A DNA stretch of 64,000 nt, taken from contig JAOSJV010000001.1 in NCBI GenBank assembly GCA_027493935.1, positions 992,001 to 1,056,000 of the forward strand. The letters run 5' to 3'. The notes below the pieces were generated by a model. The model was not told the origin of the DNA. It saw only the letters and a program-made list of their open reading frames with translations, and did no database searches. Each line of letters begins with the position of its first letter. The stretch's first letter is position 1. The position numbers and the translations under genes are program-made. Positions 29,168-39,242 of this stretch are shown piece after piece. The DNA is from Burkholderiales bacterium. GTDB taxonomy: Bacteria; Pseudomonadota; Gammaproteobacteria; Burkholderiales; SG8-39.

Positions 29168-30271
29168 TCACATGGACCACACCTCGCGCGCGACCTCGAC
29201 CACCCGCTCGAGCTTGCGCCACTGCTCGTCCTCGGAGAGCGCGTTGCCGTGATGGGTGCTGGAGAAGCCGCACTGCGGCGAGAGGCACAGGTTCTCGAGC
29301 GGAACGTACCTCGCGGCCTCGTCGATCCGTCGCTTGAGCGCGTCCTTGTCCTCGAGTGCCCCGACCTTCGTCGTGACCAGGCCGAGCACGACCTTCTTTC
29401 CGCGGTTCTTCCCATCACGGGGCAGCAGGCGCAACGGCGCGAAGGTGCCGGCGCGCTCGCTGTCGAACTCCATGAAATAGGCGTCGACGTCGGTCGCGAA
29501 CATCGCCTCCGCGACCGGTTCGTAGCCGCCGGAGGCGACCCACGCGCTCTTGAAGTTGCCGCGGCAGGTGTGCATCGCGATCGTCATTCCCGCCGGCCGG
29601 CCGGCGAGGGCGGCGTTGATCGCGTCGGCGTAGATGCGCGGAAGCGCGTCGGGATCGTCGCCGTTCGCGCGGCAGCTCGCGCGCACCGTCTCGTCGCAGA
29701 GGTAGGCGAACGCGACGTCGTCGAGCTGCAGGTAGCTGCAGCCGGCCGCGGCGAGGTGGGCGATCGCCGCTCGGTAGGCGGCGGCGGCGTCGGCCCAGAA
29801 CCCGGCGAGGTCGGGATAGGCCGCGCGCGAGATCGACGCGCGACCGCCGCGCAGGTGAAGCATCGAGGGCGACGGGATCGTGAACTTCGCGGTCCGCGCG
29901 GTCGCCGACCCCAGGAACGCGAAGTGGTCGGCCATGATCGGCCGCGTGCAGCGCACCCTCGCGGTCACGGTGGCGATCGGCGGCTGCTCCTCGGTGCCGC
30001 CGAACTTCGGCCCCGGGTTCTCGCGCAGGGTCACGCCCTCGAGCTGCGCGAGGAAGTCGAGATGCCACCAGTCGCGGCGGTACTCGCCGTCGGTGACGCC
30101 TTGCAGGCCGATCGCTTCCTGCCGCGCGACCGCGGCCCGGATCGCCGCGTCCTCGACCGCGCGGAGGCCCTCGGCGTCGAGCTCGCCGCGCCGGTGCCGC
30201 GCGCGCGCCGCGACGAGCTGCGGCGGGCGGAGCAGGCTGCCGACGTGGTCGGCGCGGAACGGAGGTTTCAC
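29168..30271 (-). CDS. MetE C-terminal-like zinc enzyme (paralogue 3)
   Basis: 367-residue intact short MetE-family zinc barrel, the best-preserved of three copies in the window. It opens MKPPFRADHVGSLLRPPQL. Ligands: H and C in AMHTCRGNFKS, E in YFMEFDSERAG, C in LSPQCGFSS. It is closely similar to paralogue 1 (shared AMHTCRGN, LSPQCGF, ARYVPLE segments). It lies in the operon TPP enzyme, aldolase, ketopantoate-reductase-like protein, this gene, ABM-like protein. Without the N-terminal MetE half it is unlikely to use methyltetrahydrofolate triglutamate; an alkyl-thiol transfer or lyase reaction is my inference. Confidence 0.85.
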   Translation of the reverse strand: MKPPFRADHVGSLLRPPQLVAARARHRRGELDAEGLRAVEDAAIRAAVARQEAIGLQGVTDGEYRRDWWHLDFLAQLEGVTLRENPGPKFGGTEEQPPIATVTARVRCTRPIMADHFAFLGSATARTAKFTIPSPSMLHLRGGRASISRAAYPDLAGFWADAAAAYRAAIAHLAAAGCSYLQLDDVAFAYLCDETVRASCRANGDDPDALPRIYADAINAALAGRPAGMTIAMHTCRGNFKSAWVASGGYEPVAEAMFATDVDAYFMEFDSERAGTFAPLRLLPRDGKNRGKKVVLGLVTTKVGALEDKDALKRRIDEAARYVPLENLCLSPQCGFSSTHHGNALSEDEQWRKLERVVEVAREVWSM

Positions 30272-30317
30272 CGGTGAGCGGCCCAGGGCGGGCGGTGAAC
30301 GGTCGGCCGGCGGCGCG

Positions 30318-31351
30318 TCAGCGCGATCGCGCGCCGAACGCGCGGCCGCCGTCGGTGTAGCCGTATAGGCCCGAATTCATCGCGCGTTGCCGCGCGAGCC
30401 CGAGCACGGTGCGCGACCACGGCATCGGAATGCCCAGGCGCGCGCCGATCTCGCACGGCGCGGCGAGGATCGCGTCGAGCTCGGGCGTGCGGCCGAGCTC
30501 GAAGTCGAGCAGCATCGACGTCTTGAACGCGCCGAGCTTGCGGGTCACCGCGAAGCGCTGCTCGATCGTCATCCCCATGTCGATCCCGAGCGCCCGGCCG
30601 ACGGCGGCGGCCTCGGTCATCATCCCCGCACGAGCTCGAGGGTGAGCGGATCGTCCATGATCACGTCGGCGGTCGACCCGGTGAGCGCGCTGATGGGGTT
30701 CATGTTCATGTTGCCCCACAGCTTGATCCAGACCTCGCGCTGGATCGCTTCGGCGACCTGCGTCTCGAAGCCGGCCCGGCGCAGGAGCGAAACGGTCTGC
30801 TCCAGCCGCGCGCTCGTCGCGCCGGACGGCTCGCCCAGGATCAGCAGGTTGCCGGCCTTGCGCCGGATGACCCCGGGCGATTCGACCGCGGCCGAGAGAT
30901 GCACGACCGCGCCGATCACGTTCCGCGGGGGCAGGGCGCGCGCGATGGCGCCTTCCGGGTCCACCGAGGCGAGCCGCGATCCGGCGAGCGCCCCGCCGAA
31001 GCCGTGGAAGAACCACCACGGCACGCCGTTGATCGCCGGCACGACCACGGTATCGGGGCCGGCGAGCGGTGCGAGCGTCGCCGCGGCATCGCGCAGCTGG
31101 TGCGCCTTCAGCCCGACGACGAGCACTTCCTGCCGCCCGAGCGCGGCCGGGTCGCTCTCGGCGCGCACGGCGACCCGCGCGCGCGCGCCCGTCTCGTCGA
31201 CGAGCTCGAGGCCGCGCGCGCGCATGCGCTCGAGGTGCGCGCCGCGCGCGAGCACGCTCACCTGCTCTCCCGCGAGCGCGAGCCGCGCGGCGATGAGACC
31301 GCCGACCGCGCCGGCGCCGGCGACGCAGATGCGCGCGGCGGCCTCGCTCAC
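30318..31351 (-). CDS. 2-dehydropantoate 2-reductase-like protein (ApbA/PanE family), frameshifted
   Basis: ~344-residue NADPH-dependent reductase of the ketopantoate reductase family, reducing a 2-oxo acid to a 2-hydroxy acid. The Rossmann motif ICVAGAGAVGGLIAARLA is at the N-terminus. The conserved Lys is in VVGLKAHQL, and EVWIKLWGNMNMNPISALTG is the family catalytic segment. One base is off in the CCCC at 30627-30630 (ELVR/MMTEAAAVG). The GTG start 31351 overlaps the aldolase stop by four bases. Biosynthetic PanE is usually shorter (~300) and not in such operons, so a catabolic 2-oxo acid reductase is likely. Confidence 0.83.
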
Positions 31352-32121
31352 GCCTTGTACCCCGGGTCCTTCGCGTCGACCGCGCGCACGAGGGCGGCGA
31401 ACACCGCCTCGCACAGCGCCGGCTCGGCCGGTCCGGCCTCGCGCGTTGTCTGCTCGAACACCGCCGGCGCAATAGGGTGCAGGCGCCCCGCGCCGGCGGC
31501 CGCGATCTGCAGGTCGCACGCCCGCTGCAGCGTCCACAGCCACATGAACGCCTCGGGCAGGGTGCGGCCCCAGGTGAGCAGGCCGTGGTTGCGCAGGATC
31601 AGGATCTGCTTGTCGCCCATGCTCGCGAGCAGCCGCGCGCGCTCGCCCGCGTTCACGGTGACGCCCTCGAACTCGTGGTACGCGACGCGGCCGCGGAGCT
31701 GCGCGCCGTAGAAGGTGTCGTGCGCGAGGCCCTCGCCGAGCGAGGCGACCGCCATGCCGGTCGTCGTGTGGGTGTGCATCACGCAGTGGGCCGCCTCGAT
31801 CGCGCCGTGGATCGCGCTGTGGATCACGAAGCCCGCGCGGTTGATCGGATGCGGCGTCGGCCGCACCGGGTTGCCCTCGAGGTCGATCGTCACCAGGTTC
31901 GAGGCGGTCACCTCGCGGTAGTGCAGGCCGAACGGGTTGATCAGGAACAGCCGCTCCGGCCCCGGCACGCGCAGCGTGATGTGGTTGAAGACGAGCTCGG
32001 TCCAGCCGAGGTGGTCGAACACGCGGTAGCACGCGGCGAGCCGGATCCGCGCCGCGCGCTCGTCATCGGTGAGCGGGACGCTCGCGTCCGTCCGTGCCGC
32101 GTTCGACATGTGGAGAGGCAT
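31348..32121 (-). CDS. Class II aldolase/adducin family protein
   Basis: 257-residue zinc-dependent class II aldolase/adducin-domain protein, cleaving a phosphorylated or acidic hydroxy-oxo compound by retro-aldol or decarboxylation. The zinc pair is in HCVMHTHTTTGMAVA and the third His in ILRNHGLLTWG; VFNHITLRVPG is the usual N-terminal segment. Start ATG 32121 has AAGGAG 7 bases upstream; an in-frame Met four codons later is less well placed. It sits between the TPP enzyme (12-base gap) and the reductase (4-base overlap). Substrate unknown. Confidence 0.87.
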   Translation of the reverse strand: MPLHMSNAARTDASVPLTDDERAARIRLAACYRVFDHLGWTELVFNHITLRVPGPERLFLINPFGLHYREVTASNLVTIDLEGNPVRPTPHPINRAGFVIHSAIHGAIEAAHCVMHTHTTTGMAVASLGEGLAHDTFYGAQLRGRVAYHEFEGVTVNAGERARLLASMGDKQILILRNHGLLTWGRTLPEAFMWLWTLQRACDLQIAAAGAGRLHPIAPAVFEQTTREAGPAEPALCEAVFAALVRAVDAKDPGYKA

Positions 32122-32132
32122 GCGGCGCTCCT

Positions 32133-33852
32133 TCAGTGCGCGGCGACGCGCGCGGCGAGCACCGCGGCGCGCCCGCTGCGCAGCGCCTCCAGGCAGCGGC
32201 CGATCGCCGCGGGCAGCGCTTCGGGGTCGTCGACCGCCTCGGCGTGCGCGCCGCACGCCTCGGCGACCTTGTGCAGGTCGATGCCGCGCGCGAGCGTCGA
32301 CTGGTACTCGCCGGCCTCTTTCGCGGCGCCGTCGGGATAGACGCGCAGCGTCGAGGCCTTCACCGCCGCCCAGCCGCCGTTGTCGAGCACGACGGAGAGG
32401 ATCGGCAGCGCGTACTGCTTCGCCACCGCGTACACCGCGAGCGGCGTAGTGAAGTAGAAGCTGCCGTCGCCGAGGATCTGCACGATGTCGCGCTCGGGCT
32501 GCGCGAGCTTCAGGCCGAGCGCCATGCCGCCGGAGAAGCCGAGCCCGCCGCCGCCGGTGCCGACGTAGGTACCCGGTCGCGTGCGCTCGACCTGATCCTG
32601 CACGACGCCGGCGTTGCGCACCGCCTCGTTCACCACGATCGCGTCCGGGCCGATGGCGCGGCCGACTTCGGCGCAGACGTAGGCCGCCGAGAGCGCGCCT
32701 CGCGCGCCGTGCGCCGCGGCCGCGCGCGCGACCGCCTCGCGCCGCGCGGCGTTCGATCGCGCCCACGACTCGATGCGGCCGCGCGAGCGCGCACGCTGCG
32801 ACTCACCCGTGCGCGCCTTCAGTGCGGCGACGAGCTGCGCCAGCACGCGCGCCGAGGAGCCCTGGATGCGCTGGTCGGCGGGGGAAGTCCCACAGCGGGA
32901 TGTCCTGCTTGATCGGGTCGACGTCGATCTGCGCCCAGAACGTCGCCGGGTTCTCGCGCCGGTCCTTCAGCACCCAAGGCACGTCCACGTCGACCAGCAG
33001 GCCGAGGTCGGCCTCCGCGAGCGCTTCGGTCGGCGCGAACCCGCCGAAGCACGGCGAGGTGCGGTCGATGTTGAGGTGGATCGGGTTGTGCTCGTAGACG
33101 CGGATGCCTGCGAGGCGGGCAAGCTCGTCGAGGAGCGCGGGCGCCTCGCGATAGCGGCCGGCGTACGCGGTGACGAGCATCGGCCGCTCGGCCGCGAGCA
33201 GCCGGTCGGCGAGCGCGACGACCGCGTCCGGGTCGGCGCCGGCCGCCTTGAGCGGTCCGTACTTCGCGGCCGGGTAGCTCGTCACGGCGGTCTCCTCCCA
33301 CTGTCCGGCGAGCGCCTCGCGCGGCAGGTTGAGGTAAACCGGGCCGGCCGGATCGCTCTCCATCACGGCCTGCGCGCGCCGCAGGAGCTCCTTGGCGACG
33401 ATGCCCGCGTCGAGCGAGTGCTCCCACTTCGCGTACGGGCGCACGATCGAGGGCATATCGCGCACGTCCTGCATGTAGTGGATGTAGCTGTCGCGCGCGC
33501 CGACGAGCTCGCCGCGCGAGGTCGCGGGCGCCTTGCCCGCCATCACCAGCGCGGGCAGCCGGTAGCGCTGCAGGTTGTGCATGCCGGCGGCCACGTTTCC
33601 GGTGCCGACGTCGACGTGCACCAGCACCGCCTGCCCGCGGCCGGTCGCGAGCGCGTAGCCGCCCGCCATGTGGATCGCGACGTTCTCGTGCGGGCACAGG
33701 ATGAACCGCGGCGCCGCGCGGCCCTCCCGCCGCCAGCGCGCCAGCTCCTCGATGACCGGCGCGTGATCGGTCCCGAGGTTGGCGAACACGTGCTCGACGC
33801 CCAGCTCGCCGAGCCCCTCGAGGAGATAGTGCGCGGTCGAACGCGGGGCCAC
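32133..33852 (-). CDS. Thiamine-diphosphate-dependent enzyme (acetolactate synthase-like), frameshifted
   Basis: ~573-residue TPP enzyme, related to but distinct from the one at 5161. GTG start 33852 with AGGAGG upstream gives VAPRSTAHYLLEGLGELGVEHVFANLG. The TPP-activating Glu is in ILCPHENVAIHMAGGYALA. The diphosphate motif GDGSFYFTTPLAVYA...LDNGGW is near the C-terminus. A five-base G run at 32880-32884 (one too many) breaks LWDFP/ADQRIQGSSARV. It heads the five-gene minus operon. The HxH aldolase, reductase and MetE-like partners suggest breakdown of a branched or sulfur-bearing oxo acid. Confidence 0.85.
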
Positions 33853-33929
33853 CCTGCCTCCTGGACGTCGCGGGATTGCCGGCGAGTATAGCCGAGGCGC
33901 CGGCAGCGCTTGCGCCGGCGCGCAGCGTG

Positions 33930-33958
33930 TTGACACTCACCGGGGGCGCCGGTAAGTT
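33930..33958 (+). promoter_or_regulatory. Sigma-70-type promoter for the acyl-CoA synthetase gene
   Basis: TTGACA at 33930-33935 (perfect -35), a 17-base spacer, then TAAGTT at 33953-33958 (weak -10), 78 bases before ATG 34037. It lies in the 184-base gap between divergent genes. Predicted from sequence only. Confidence 0.4.
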
Positions 33959-34036
33959 GGCCGAGCGGTGGCCGCGCGCGGTGCGACGCATCCTCGCCCC
34001 CGCGCCCGTTTCAATCGCATCCGCCAGAGGTGTCCG

Positions 34037-35663
34037 ATGCTGCGTGGCCAGATGATGGACATGCCGCTTCTGATCTCGTCGCTGATCAGGGCATGCCGAC
34101 GCGTGTCACGGCGACACGGAGGTCGTCTCGCGCACCGTCGAGGGACCGGTCCACCGGTACACCTACTCGGACCTGCACCGGCGCGCGAAACAGCTCGCGC
34201 AGGCGCTCACGCGGCTCGGCGTGCGCGCGGGCGACCGGATCGGGACGCTGGCGTGGAATGGCTATCGGCATCTCGAGCTCTATTACGGCGTCTCCGGCAT
34301 GGGCGCGGTGACGCACACGATCAATCCGCGGCTCTTCGCGGACCAGATCGCCTACATCGTGAACCACGCCGAGGACGCGTACGTCTTCTTCGACTTGACG
34401 TTCGTGCCGCTCGTCGAGAAGCTCGCGCCGCAGTGCCCCGGCGTGAGAGGCTGGGTGGCGATGACCGATCGCGCGCACGTGCCGCAGGCGAGACTCGCGA
34501 AGCTGCTCTGCTACGAGGATCTCCTCGGCGCCGAGAACGGCGACTACGCATGGCCGCAGTTCGACGAGTGGGCCGCGTCCGGCCTGTGCTACACCTCGGG
34601 CACGACCGGCAACCCGAAGGGGACGCTGTACGCCCACCGCACGACGGTGCTGCACGCCTACGCCGCCTCGCTGCCCGACGTCTTCAACGTGTCGGCGCGC
34701 GAGGTCATTTTGCCGGTGGTGCCGATGTTCCACGTGAACTCGTGGGGCGTCGCGTATCTTGCGCCGATGAACGGGGCGAAGCTCGTGCTGCCGGGCGCGG
34801 GGCTCGACGGCAAGAGCCTGTACGAGCTGTTCGAGACCGAAGGGGTCACGGTGACCGCGGGCGTGCCGACGGTGTGGCTGGGGCTCCTCGCCTACGTCGC
34901 GGAGCACGGCCTGCGCTTCTCCTCGCTCCGGCGCGCGGTGGTCGGTGGCTCGGCCTGCCCGCCGGCGATGATCACGCGGTTCGCCGAGCTCGGCGTCGAG
35001 TGCATCCACGCCTGGGGCATGACCGAGATGAGCCCGCTCGGAAGCTTCGGCATGCTCAAGGGCAAGCACCTGGGGATGCCGCCCGAGCAGCAGTTCGAGA
35101 AGCGCGTGAAGCAGGGCCGGGCGATCTTCGGCGTCGAGATGAAGATCGTCGACGGCGCGGGCCGCGAGCTGCCGCGCGACGGGAAGGCCTTCGGCGACCT
35201 GCTGGTGCGCGGGCCATGGGTGACCTGCGGCTACTTCAAGGGCGAGGGCGGCGACATCCTGCGCGACGGCTGGTTCCCGACCGGCGATGTGGCCACGATC
35301 GATCCCGACGGCTACATGCAGATCACCGACCGCTCCAAGGACGTCATCAAGTCGGGCGGCGAGTGGATCAGCTCGATCGAGCTCGAGAACATCGCGGTCG
35401 CGCACCCGGCGATCGCCGAGGCGGCAGCGATCGGTGCCGCGCACCCGAAGTGGGACGAGCGGCCGCTCATCGTCGCCGTGAGGAAGGCGGGCGCCGAGGT
35501 GACGCGCGAGGAGCTCCTGACGTTCTACGAAGGCAAGGTGGCGAAGTGGTGGATCCCGGACGACGTAGTCTTCGTCGAGGCGCTGCCGCACACCGCGACC
35601 GGCAAGCTGCTCAAGACCCAGCTGCGCCAGGAATTCGCGAAGCACAAGCTGCCCACGGCGTGA
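34037..35663 (+). CDS. Fatty acyl-CoA synthetase (medium/long-chain), frameshifted near the start
   Basis: ~542-residue canonical AMP-forming acyl-CoA ligase (AlkK/FadD-like). Start ATG 34037 with AGAGGTG upstream gives [17 protein letters not shown]. One extra G at 34089-34091 breaks before [19 protein letters not shown]. The phosphate loop [18 protein letters not shown] is complete, [12 protein letters not shown] and the hinge [16 protein letters not shown] follow, and A10 is [12 protein letters not shown] with Lys present. It therefore contrasts with the motif-less homologue at 20725. It leads the plus-strand run with enoyl-CoA hydratase, PhzF and SDR. Confidence 0.9.
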
Positions 35664-35830
35664 CGCAGCGCACGGCGGGCAGTGGGGGGTGGACAGCGGA
35701 CAGTGAATAGCGGGCGCTGAGCGGCGCGGGCGCGCCCGGGCCGCCAGCGTACCGGCTCTTCACTGCGCGGCCGACCCCGCCGCGCTACACTCCCGGGCGT
35801 CGCTGCCGACGGGCAGCCCCGAGGCCGCCA

Positions 35831-36597
35831 ATGAACGACATCCTCATCGGGCGCGAGGACGCGATCCTGCGCATCCAGCTCAACCGGCCCGCCAAGAAGA
35901 ATGCGCTCACCGCCCAGATGTACGCCGCGCTCGCCGCGGCGCTCGCCGGCGCGGACGCCGATCCCGGCGTGCGCGCCGTGCTGGTGCACGGCATCGCCGA
36001 GGCGTTCACCGCCGGCAACGACCTGCAGGACTTCCTCGCCAACCCGCCGCGCGACGACTCGGCGCCGGTGTTCGAGTTCCTGCAGACGCTGACCCGCGTC
36101 GAGAAGCCGCTCGTCGCCGCGGTCACCGGCGTGGCGATCGGCATCGGCACGACCATGCTCCTGCACTGCGACCTCGTCTATGCCGCCGAAGATGCGCGCT
36201 TCGCGCTGCCGTTCGTGAACCTCGGGCTGTGCCCCGAGGCGGCGTCCTCCTTCCTCCTGCCGGCAGTCGCCGGCTACCAGCGCGCCGCGGAGCTCCTGCT
36301 GCTCGGCGAGCCGTTCGACGCGGCGCGCGCGCGCGAGATCGGCATGGTGAACGAGGTGCTGCCGCCCGAACTGGTGCTGACTGCCGCCGAGCAGGGGGCG
36401 CGCAAGCTCGCCGCGAAGCCCCCGCCTCGGTGCGCCTGTCCAAGCGGCTGCTGAAGGCGCAGACCCGGGCAATGACGGAGGCCGCGCTCGCCGCGGAGCT
36501 GCGCGAGTTCCGCGAACGGCTCGTGTCGCCGGAGGCGAAGGAGGCGTTCGCCGCCTTCCTCGAGAAGCGCAAGCCCGATTTCGCGCGCTTCGCCTGA
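35831..36597 (+). CDS. Enoyl-CoA hydratase/isomerase (crotonase family), frameshifted
   Basis: ~255-residue crotonase. It opens MNDILIGREDAILRIQLNRP. The oxyanion segment is FTAGNDLQDFL, and GVAIGIGTTMLLHCDLVYAA carries the second NH donor; FVNLGLCPEAASS aligns with the Glu164 region. The C-run 36419-36423 is one base short, breaking KLAAKPPA/SVRLSKRLLKAQ. The F-G-L-C-PE pattern is closer to enoyl-CoA isomerase/hydratase of the PaaG/EchA type than to short-chain hydratase. The next gene starts 24 bases later. Confidence 0.85.
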
Positions 36598-36621
36598 CCG
36601 CGCGCAGGGGAGCACACGCCA

Positions 36622-37494
36622 GTGCAGCGACGTTTCAAGCAAGTCGACGTGTTCACCGCGCGAGCATTCCGCGGCAATCCGGTCGCGGTCGTGCTCGACT
36701 GCGCGAATCTTTCGCCGGCGGACATGCAGCGAATCGCGCGCTGGGCCAATCTCTCGGAGACGACGTTCGTGCTGCCGCCCGAGCAGGGCGGCGACTACCG
36801 CGTGCGCATCTTCACGCCGCTGAGCGAGCTGCCGTTTGCCGGTCATCCGGCCATCGGCACAGTGCACGCCGTGCTCGAGGCGGGCATGCTCGCCGCCGAC
36901 AGACCGCAGCTCGTGCAGGAGTGCAGCGCCGGGCTGCTGCCGGTGCGCGTCGAGCAGGCCGGTCCCGAGCGGCATTTCTTCGTCCGGGCGCCGGCGGCCT
37001 CGTTCCGGCCAATCGAGGACAACGAGCTCGACGAGCTCGCCGCGGCGCTCGATGCCGACGCCGGGCCGACGGTGCGTCCGCTCGTCGTCAGCGTCGGGCC
37101 CACGTGGGCGGTGCTCGATCTCGGCAACGCCGAGGCGGTCGCCGCCGTGCAGCCGAACATGAGCGCGCTCGCGGGTGTCTCGCGCGCGATGCGGATCACC
37201 GGCGTTGTCGTCTTCGGCCGCGATCCGGGCGGCGATGCGCCGCTCAGGGCGCGCGCTTTCGCGCCTGCCGAAGGCGTGCCGGAGGATCCGGTGTGCGGCA
37301 GCGGAAACGTCTGCGTGGCCGCCTTCCTGCGCGAGACCGGGCTGCTCGCGGGCGTGGGCAACTTCTACTCGGTCAGCCAGGGCCGCGAGGTCGGCCGCGA
37401 CGGCCGCGTGCACATGCGGGTGGACGTGGCGAGCGGCGCGATCGAGCTCGGTGGCGCAGCAGTGACGTGCATCGACGGCACGCTCTTCGGGTGA
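36622..37494 (+). CDS. PhzF family epimerase/isomerase
   Basis: 290-residue PhzF-like protein; the family (PhzF, diaminopimelate-epimerase fold) isomerises small acids, often with unknown substrate. The start is GTG 36622 after AGGGGAG. Hallmarks: QVDVFTARAFRGNPVAVVL, active-site Glu in NLSETTFVLPP, FAGHPAIGTVHA, and PEDPVCGSGNVCVAA. Length is normal. It lies 8 bases before the SDR gene. Role in this acyl-CoA run not evident. Confidence 0.9.
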   Translation: MQRRFKQVDVFTARAFRGNPVAVVLDCANLSPADMQRIARWANLSETTFVLPPEQGGDYRVRIFTPLSELPFAGHPAIGTVHAVLEAGMLAADRPQLVQECSAGLLPVRVEQAGPERHFFVRAPAASFRPIEDNELDELAAALDADAGPTVRPLVVSVGPTWAVLDLGNAEAVAAVQPNMSALAGVSRAMRITGVVVFGRDPGGDAPLRARAFAPAEGVPEDPVCGSGNVCVAAFLRETGLLAGVGNFYSVSQGREVGRDGRVHMRVDVASGAIELGGAAVTCIDGTLFG

Positions 37495-37502
37495 TAACGA
37501 CT

Positions 37503-38345
37503 ATGAGCCTCAAAGGCAAGACCCTCTTCATCACCGGCGCCTCGCGCGGCATCGGCCTCGCCATCGCGCTGCGCGCCGCGCGCGACGGGGCGAACGTAGC
37601 GGTAGTGGCGAAGACCGAGCAACCCCACCCGAAGCTGCCCGGCACGATCTACACCGCAGCCGAGGAAATCGCGCAGGCGGGCGCGCATGCCGGCGCGCAG
37701 GCGCTGCCGATCCCGCTCGACATCCGCGACGACGCCAGGGTGGCCGAGGCGGCGAAGCGCGCGGCGGAGCACTTCGGCGGCATCGACATCCTGGTCAACA
37801 ACGCGAGCGCGATCTCGCTCACCGGCACCGCCGAGACGCCGATGAAGCGCTTCGATCTCATGTTCGGCGTCAACGTGCGCGGAACGTTCGCCTGCTCGCA
37901 GGCGTGCCTGCCCTACCTCAAGGCCTCGGCGCAGGCGGGACGCAATCCGCACATCCTCAACCTCTCGCCGCCGCTCAACCTGAACCCGCGCTGGTTCAGG
38001 AGCCACGTCGCCTACACGATGGCCAAGTACGGCATGAGCATGTGCGTGCTCGGCATGGCCGAGGAGTTCCGCAGCGACGGCATTGCGGTGAACGCCCTGT
38101 GGCCGCGCACGGTGATCAACACCGCGGCGCTGGCGATGATCCCGGGCGTCGATCCGAAGATGTGCCGCACGCCGGAGATCCTGGCCGACGCGGCGCACGC
38201 GATCCTTGCGCGCGACGCGCGCAAGCACACCGGCAACTTCTACATCGACGAGGAAGTCCTCGCCGCTGAAGGCATCACGGATCTCGGCAGGTACGCCGTG
38301 CTGACCGGCAACAACAAGTTCCTGCCCGACCTGTTCCTCGACTGA
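37503..38345 (+). CDS. SDR family oxidoreductase (HSDL2-like)
   Basis: 280-residue short-chain dehydrogenase, matching the bacterial relatives of hydroxysteroid dehydrogenase-like 2. The cofactor motif is TGASRGIGLAIALRAA. NNASAISLTGTAETPMKRFD and HILNLSPPLNLNPRWF are characteristic of this subgroup. The catalytic Tyr and Lys are in AYTMAKYGMS. The NADP-type basic residues are near KTEQPHPK. It is followed by a TGATG overlap with the DUF4124 gene. A fatty-acyl or steroid-like substrate is suggested by family only. Confidence 0.9.
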   Translation: MSLKGKTLFITGASRGIGLAIALRAARDGANVAVVAKTEQPHPKLPGTIYTAAEEIAQAGAHAGAQALPIPLDIRDDARVAEAAKRAAEHFGGIDILVNNASAISLTGTAETPMKRFDLMFGVNVRGTFACSQACLPYLKASAQAGRNPHILNLSPPLNLNPRWFRSHVAYTMAKYGMSMCVLGMAEEFRSDGIAVNALWPRTVINTAALAMIPGVDPKMCRTPEILADAAHAILARDARKHTGNFYIDEEVLAAEGITDLGRYAVLTGNNKFLPDLFLD

Positions 38346-39043
38346 TGCGTTCGCTTCGCCGGCACCGAGCGGCCGCGTCCGCGCGTCCTGCGGTCCGGGA
38401 AGGCTCTCCGCGCCGGCTGCTTGCCGCAGCGCTCGCGCTTCTGCTCGGTGCCGCGGCGGCGGCTCCGGCGCACGCGCAGGTCTACAGCTGGCGCGATGCG
38501 CGGACCGGTCAGCTTCGCATTTCGACCGTGCCGCCGCCGTGGCTGCGCGAAGGCGGTGCGGTGGCGGGCGGGCCGAGGGTGAACGTGATCATGGACGGCG
38601 AGGTCGTCCCGCCCGAACGGATCGGTGCTGGCGGCGCGGTGCTCGAGACGGAGCCTGCGGCACCCGGTGCGGGTGCCGCAGGGACACGGGACGACGAGGT
38701 GAGCGTTCCGGACCTGATCGAGCGGCGCAGCGTCCTCGTCTCGCAACTCGTCACCGATGCCCTGCGCCTCGGGCCGGCGAGCGCGAACCGTGCGTTTTTC
38801 GATAAGCTCGACGCCTACCTTGCGGCGTGCGAGCAGCTCGACGCCGCCGATCCGGCCGGTGCGGCCGCGCGCAGGAGCGAGCGCAACCTGGAGACCCAGC
38901 GGATCAAGGCGAACATCGAGCGCGTGCTGCGCGACCCCGCCCAGCGCGTCGATTTCCAGGGCGAGGCGACGCGCTGGCTGAGCAGGAAGTCCGACCTGGC
39001 GGCGCAGCGCATCGTCCGTTGCCTGCGCGACGGATTCTGCTGA
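38345..39043 (+). CDS. Secreted DUF4124 domain protein
   Basis: 232-residue exported protein. Its ATG overlaps the SDR stop (TGATG). An Arg-rich start is followed by a signal core LLAAALALLLGAAAAA and cleavage after AHA. The mature N-terminus QVYSWRDARTGQLRIST is the DUF4124 pattern of proteobacterial envelope proteins. The rest is helical (RRSVLVSQLVTDALRL, IKANIERVLRDPAQR). DUF4124 has no established function. Confidence 0.8.
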   Translation: MRSLRRHRAAASARPAVREGSPRRLLAAALALLLGAAAAAPAHAQVYSWRDARTGQLRISTVPPPWLREGGAVAGGPRVNVIMDGEVVPPERIGAGGAVLETEPAAPGAGAAGTRDDEVSVPDLIERRSVLVSQLVTDALRLGPASANRAFFDKLDAYLAACEQLDAADPAGAAARRSERNLETQRIKANIERVLRDPAQRVDFQGEATRWLSRKSDLAAQRIVRCLRDGFC

Positions 39044-39126
39044 ATCGTCTTCCGGGCGCGTGCATCCGCGCGCGGGCGCGCGCCGTATCAGACGCGTGAA
39101 CCTCGATCGCGGGAGCCTCGGCGTCG

Positions 39127-39202
39127 GTCATCCCCGCGGAGGCGGGGATTCGGGAAGCTGTCGATTCCGTTTACCCCGGATTCCCCGGTGCGCGGGAATG
39201 AC
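39127..39202. repeat. Palindromic GTCAT-CCCGC repeat, full copy
   Basis: Left hairpin GTCATCCCCGCGG...CGGGGATTC at 39127-39151 and inverted right hairpin GGATTCCCC...GGGAATGAC at 39178-39202, between the DUF4124 and DUF3179 genes. Confidence 0.8.
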
Positions 39203-39242
39203 GATCTGCTGCAGCGCTTTCCTTGAACCGGAGGCACGCCTC

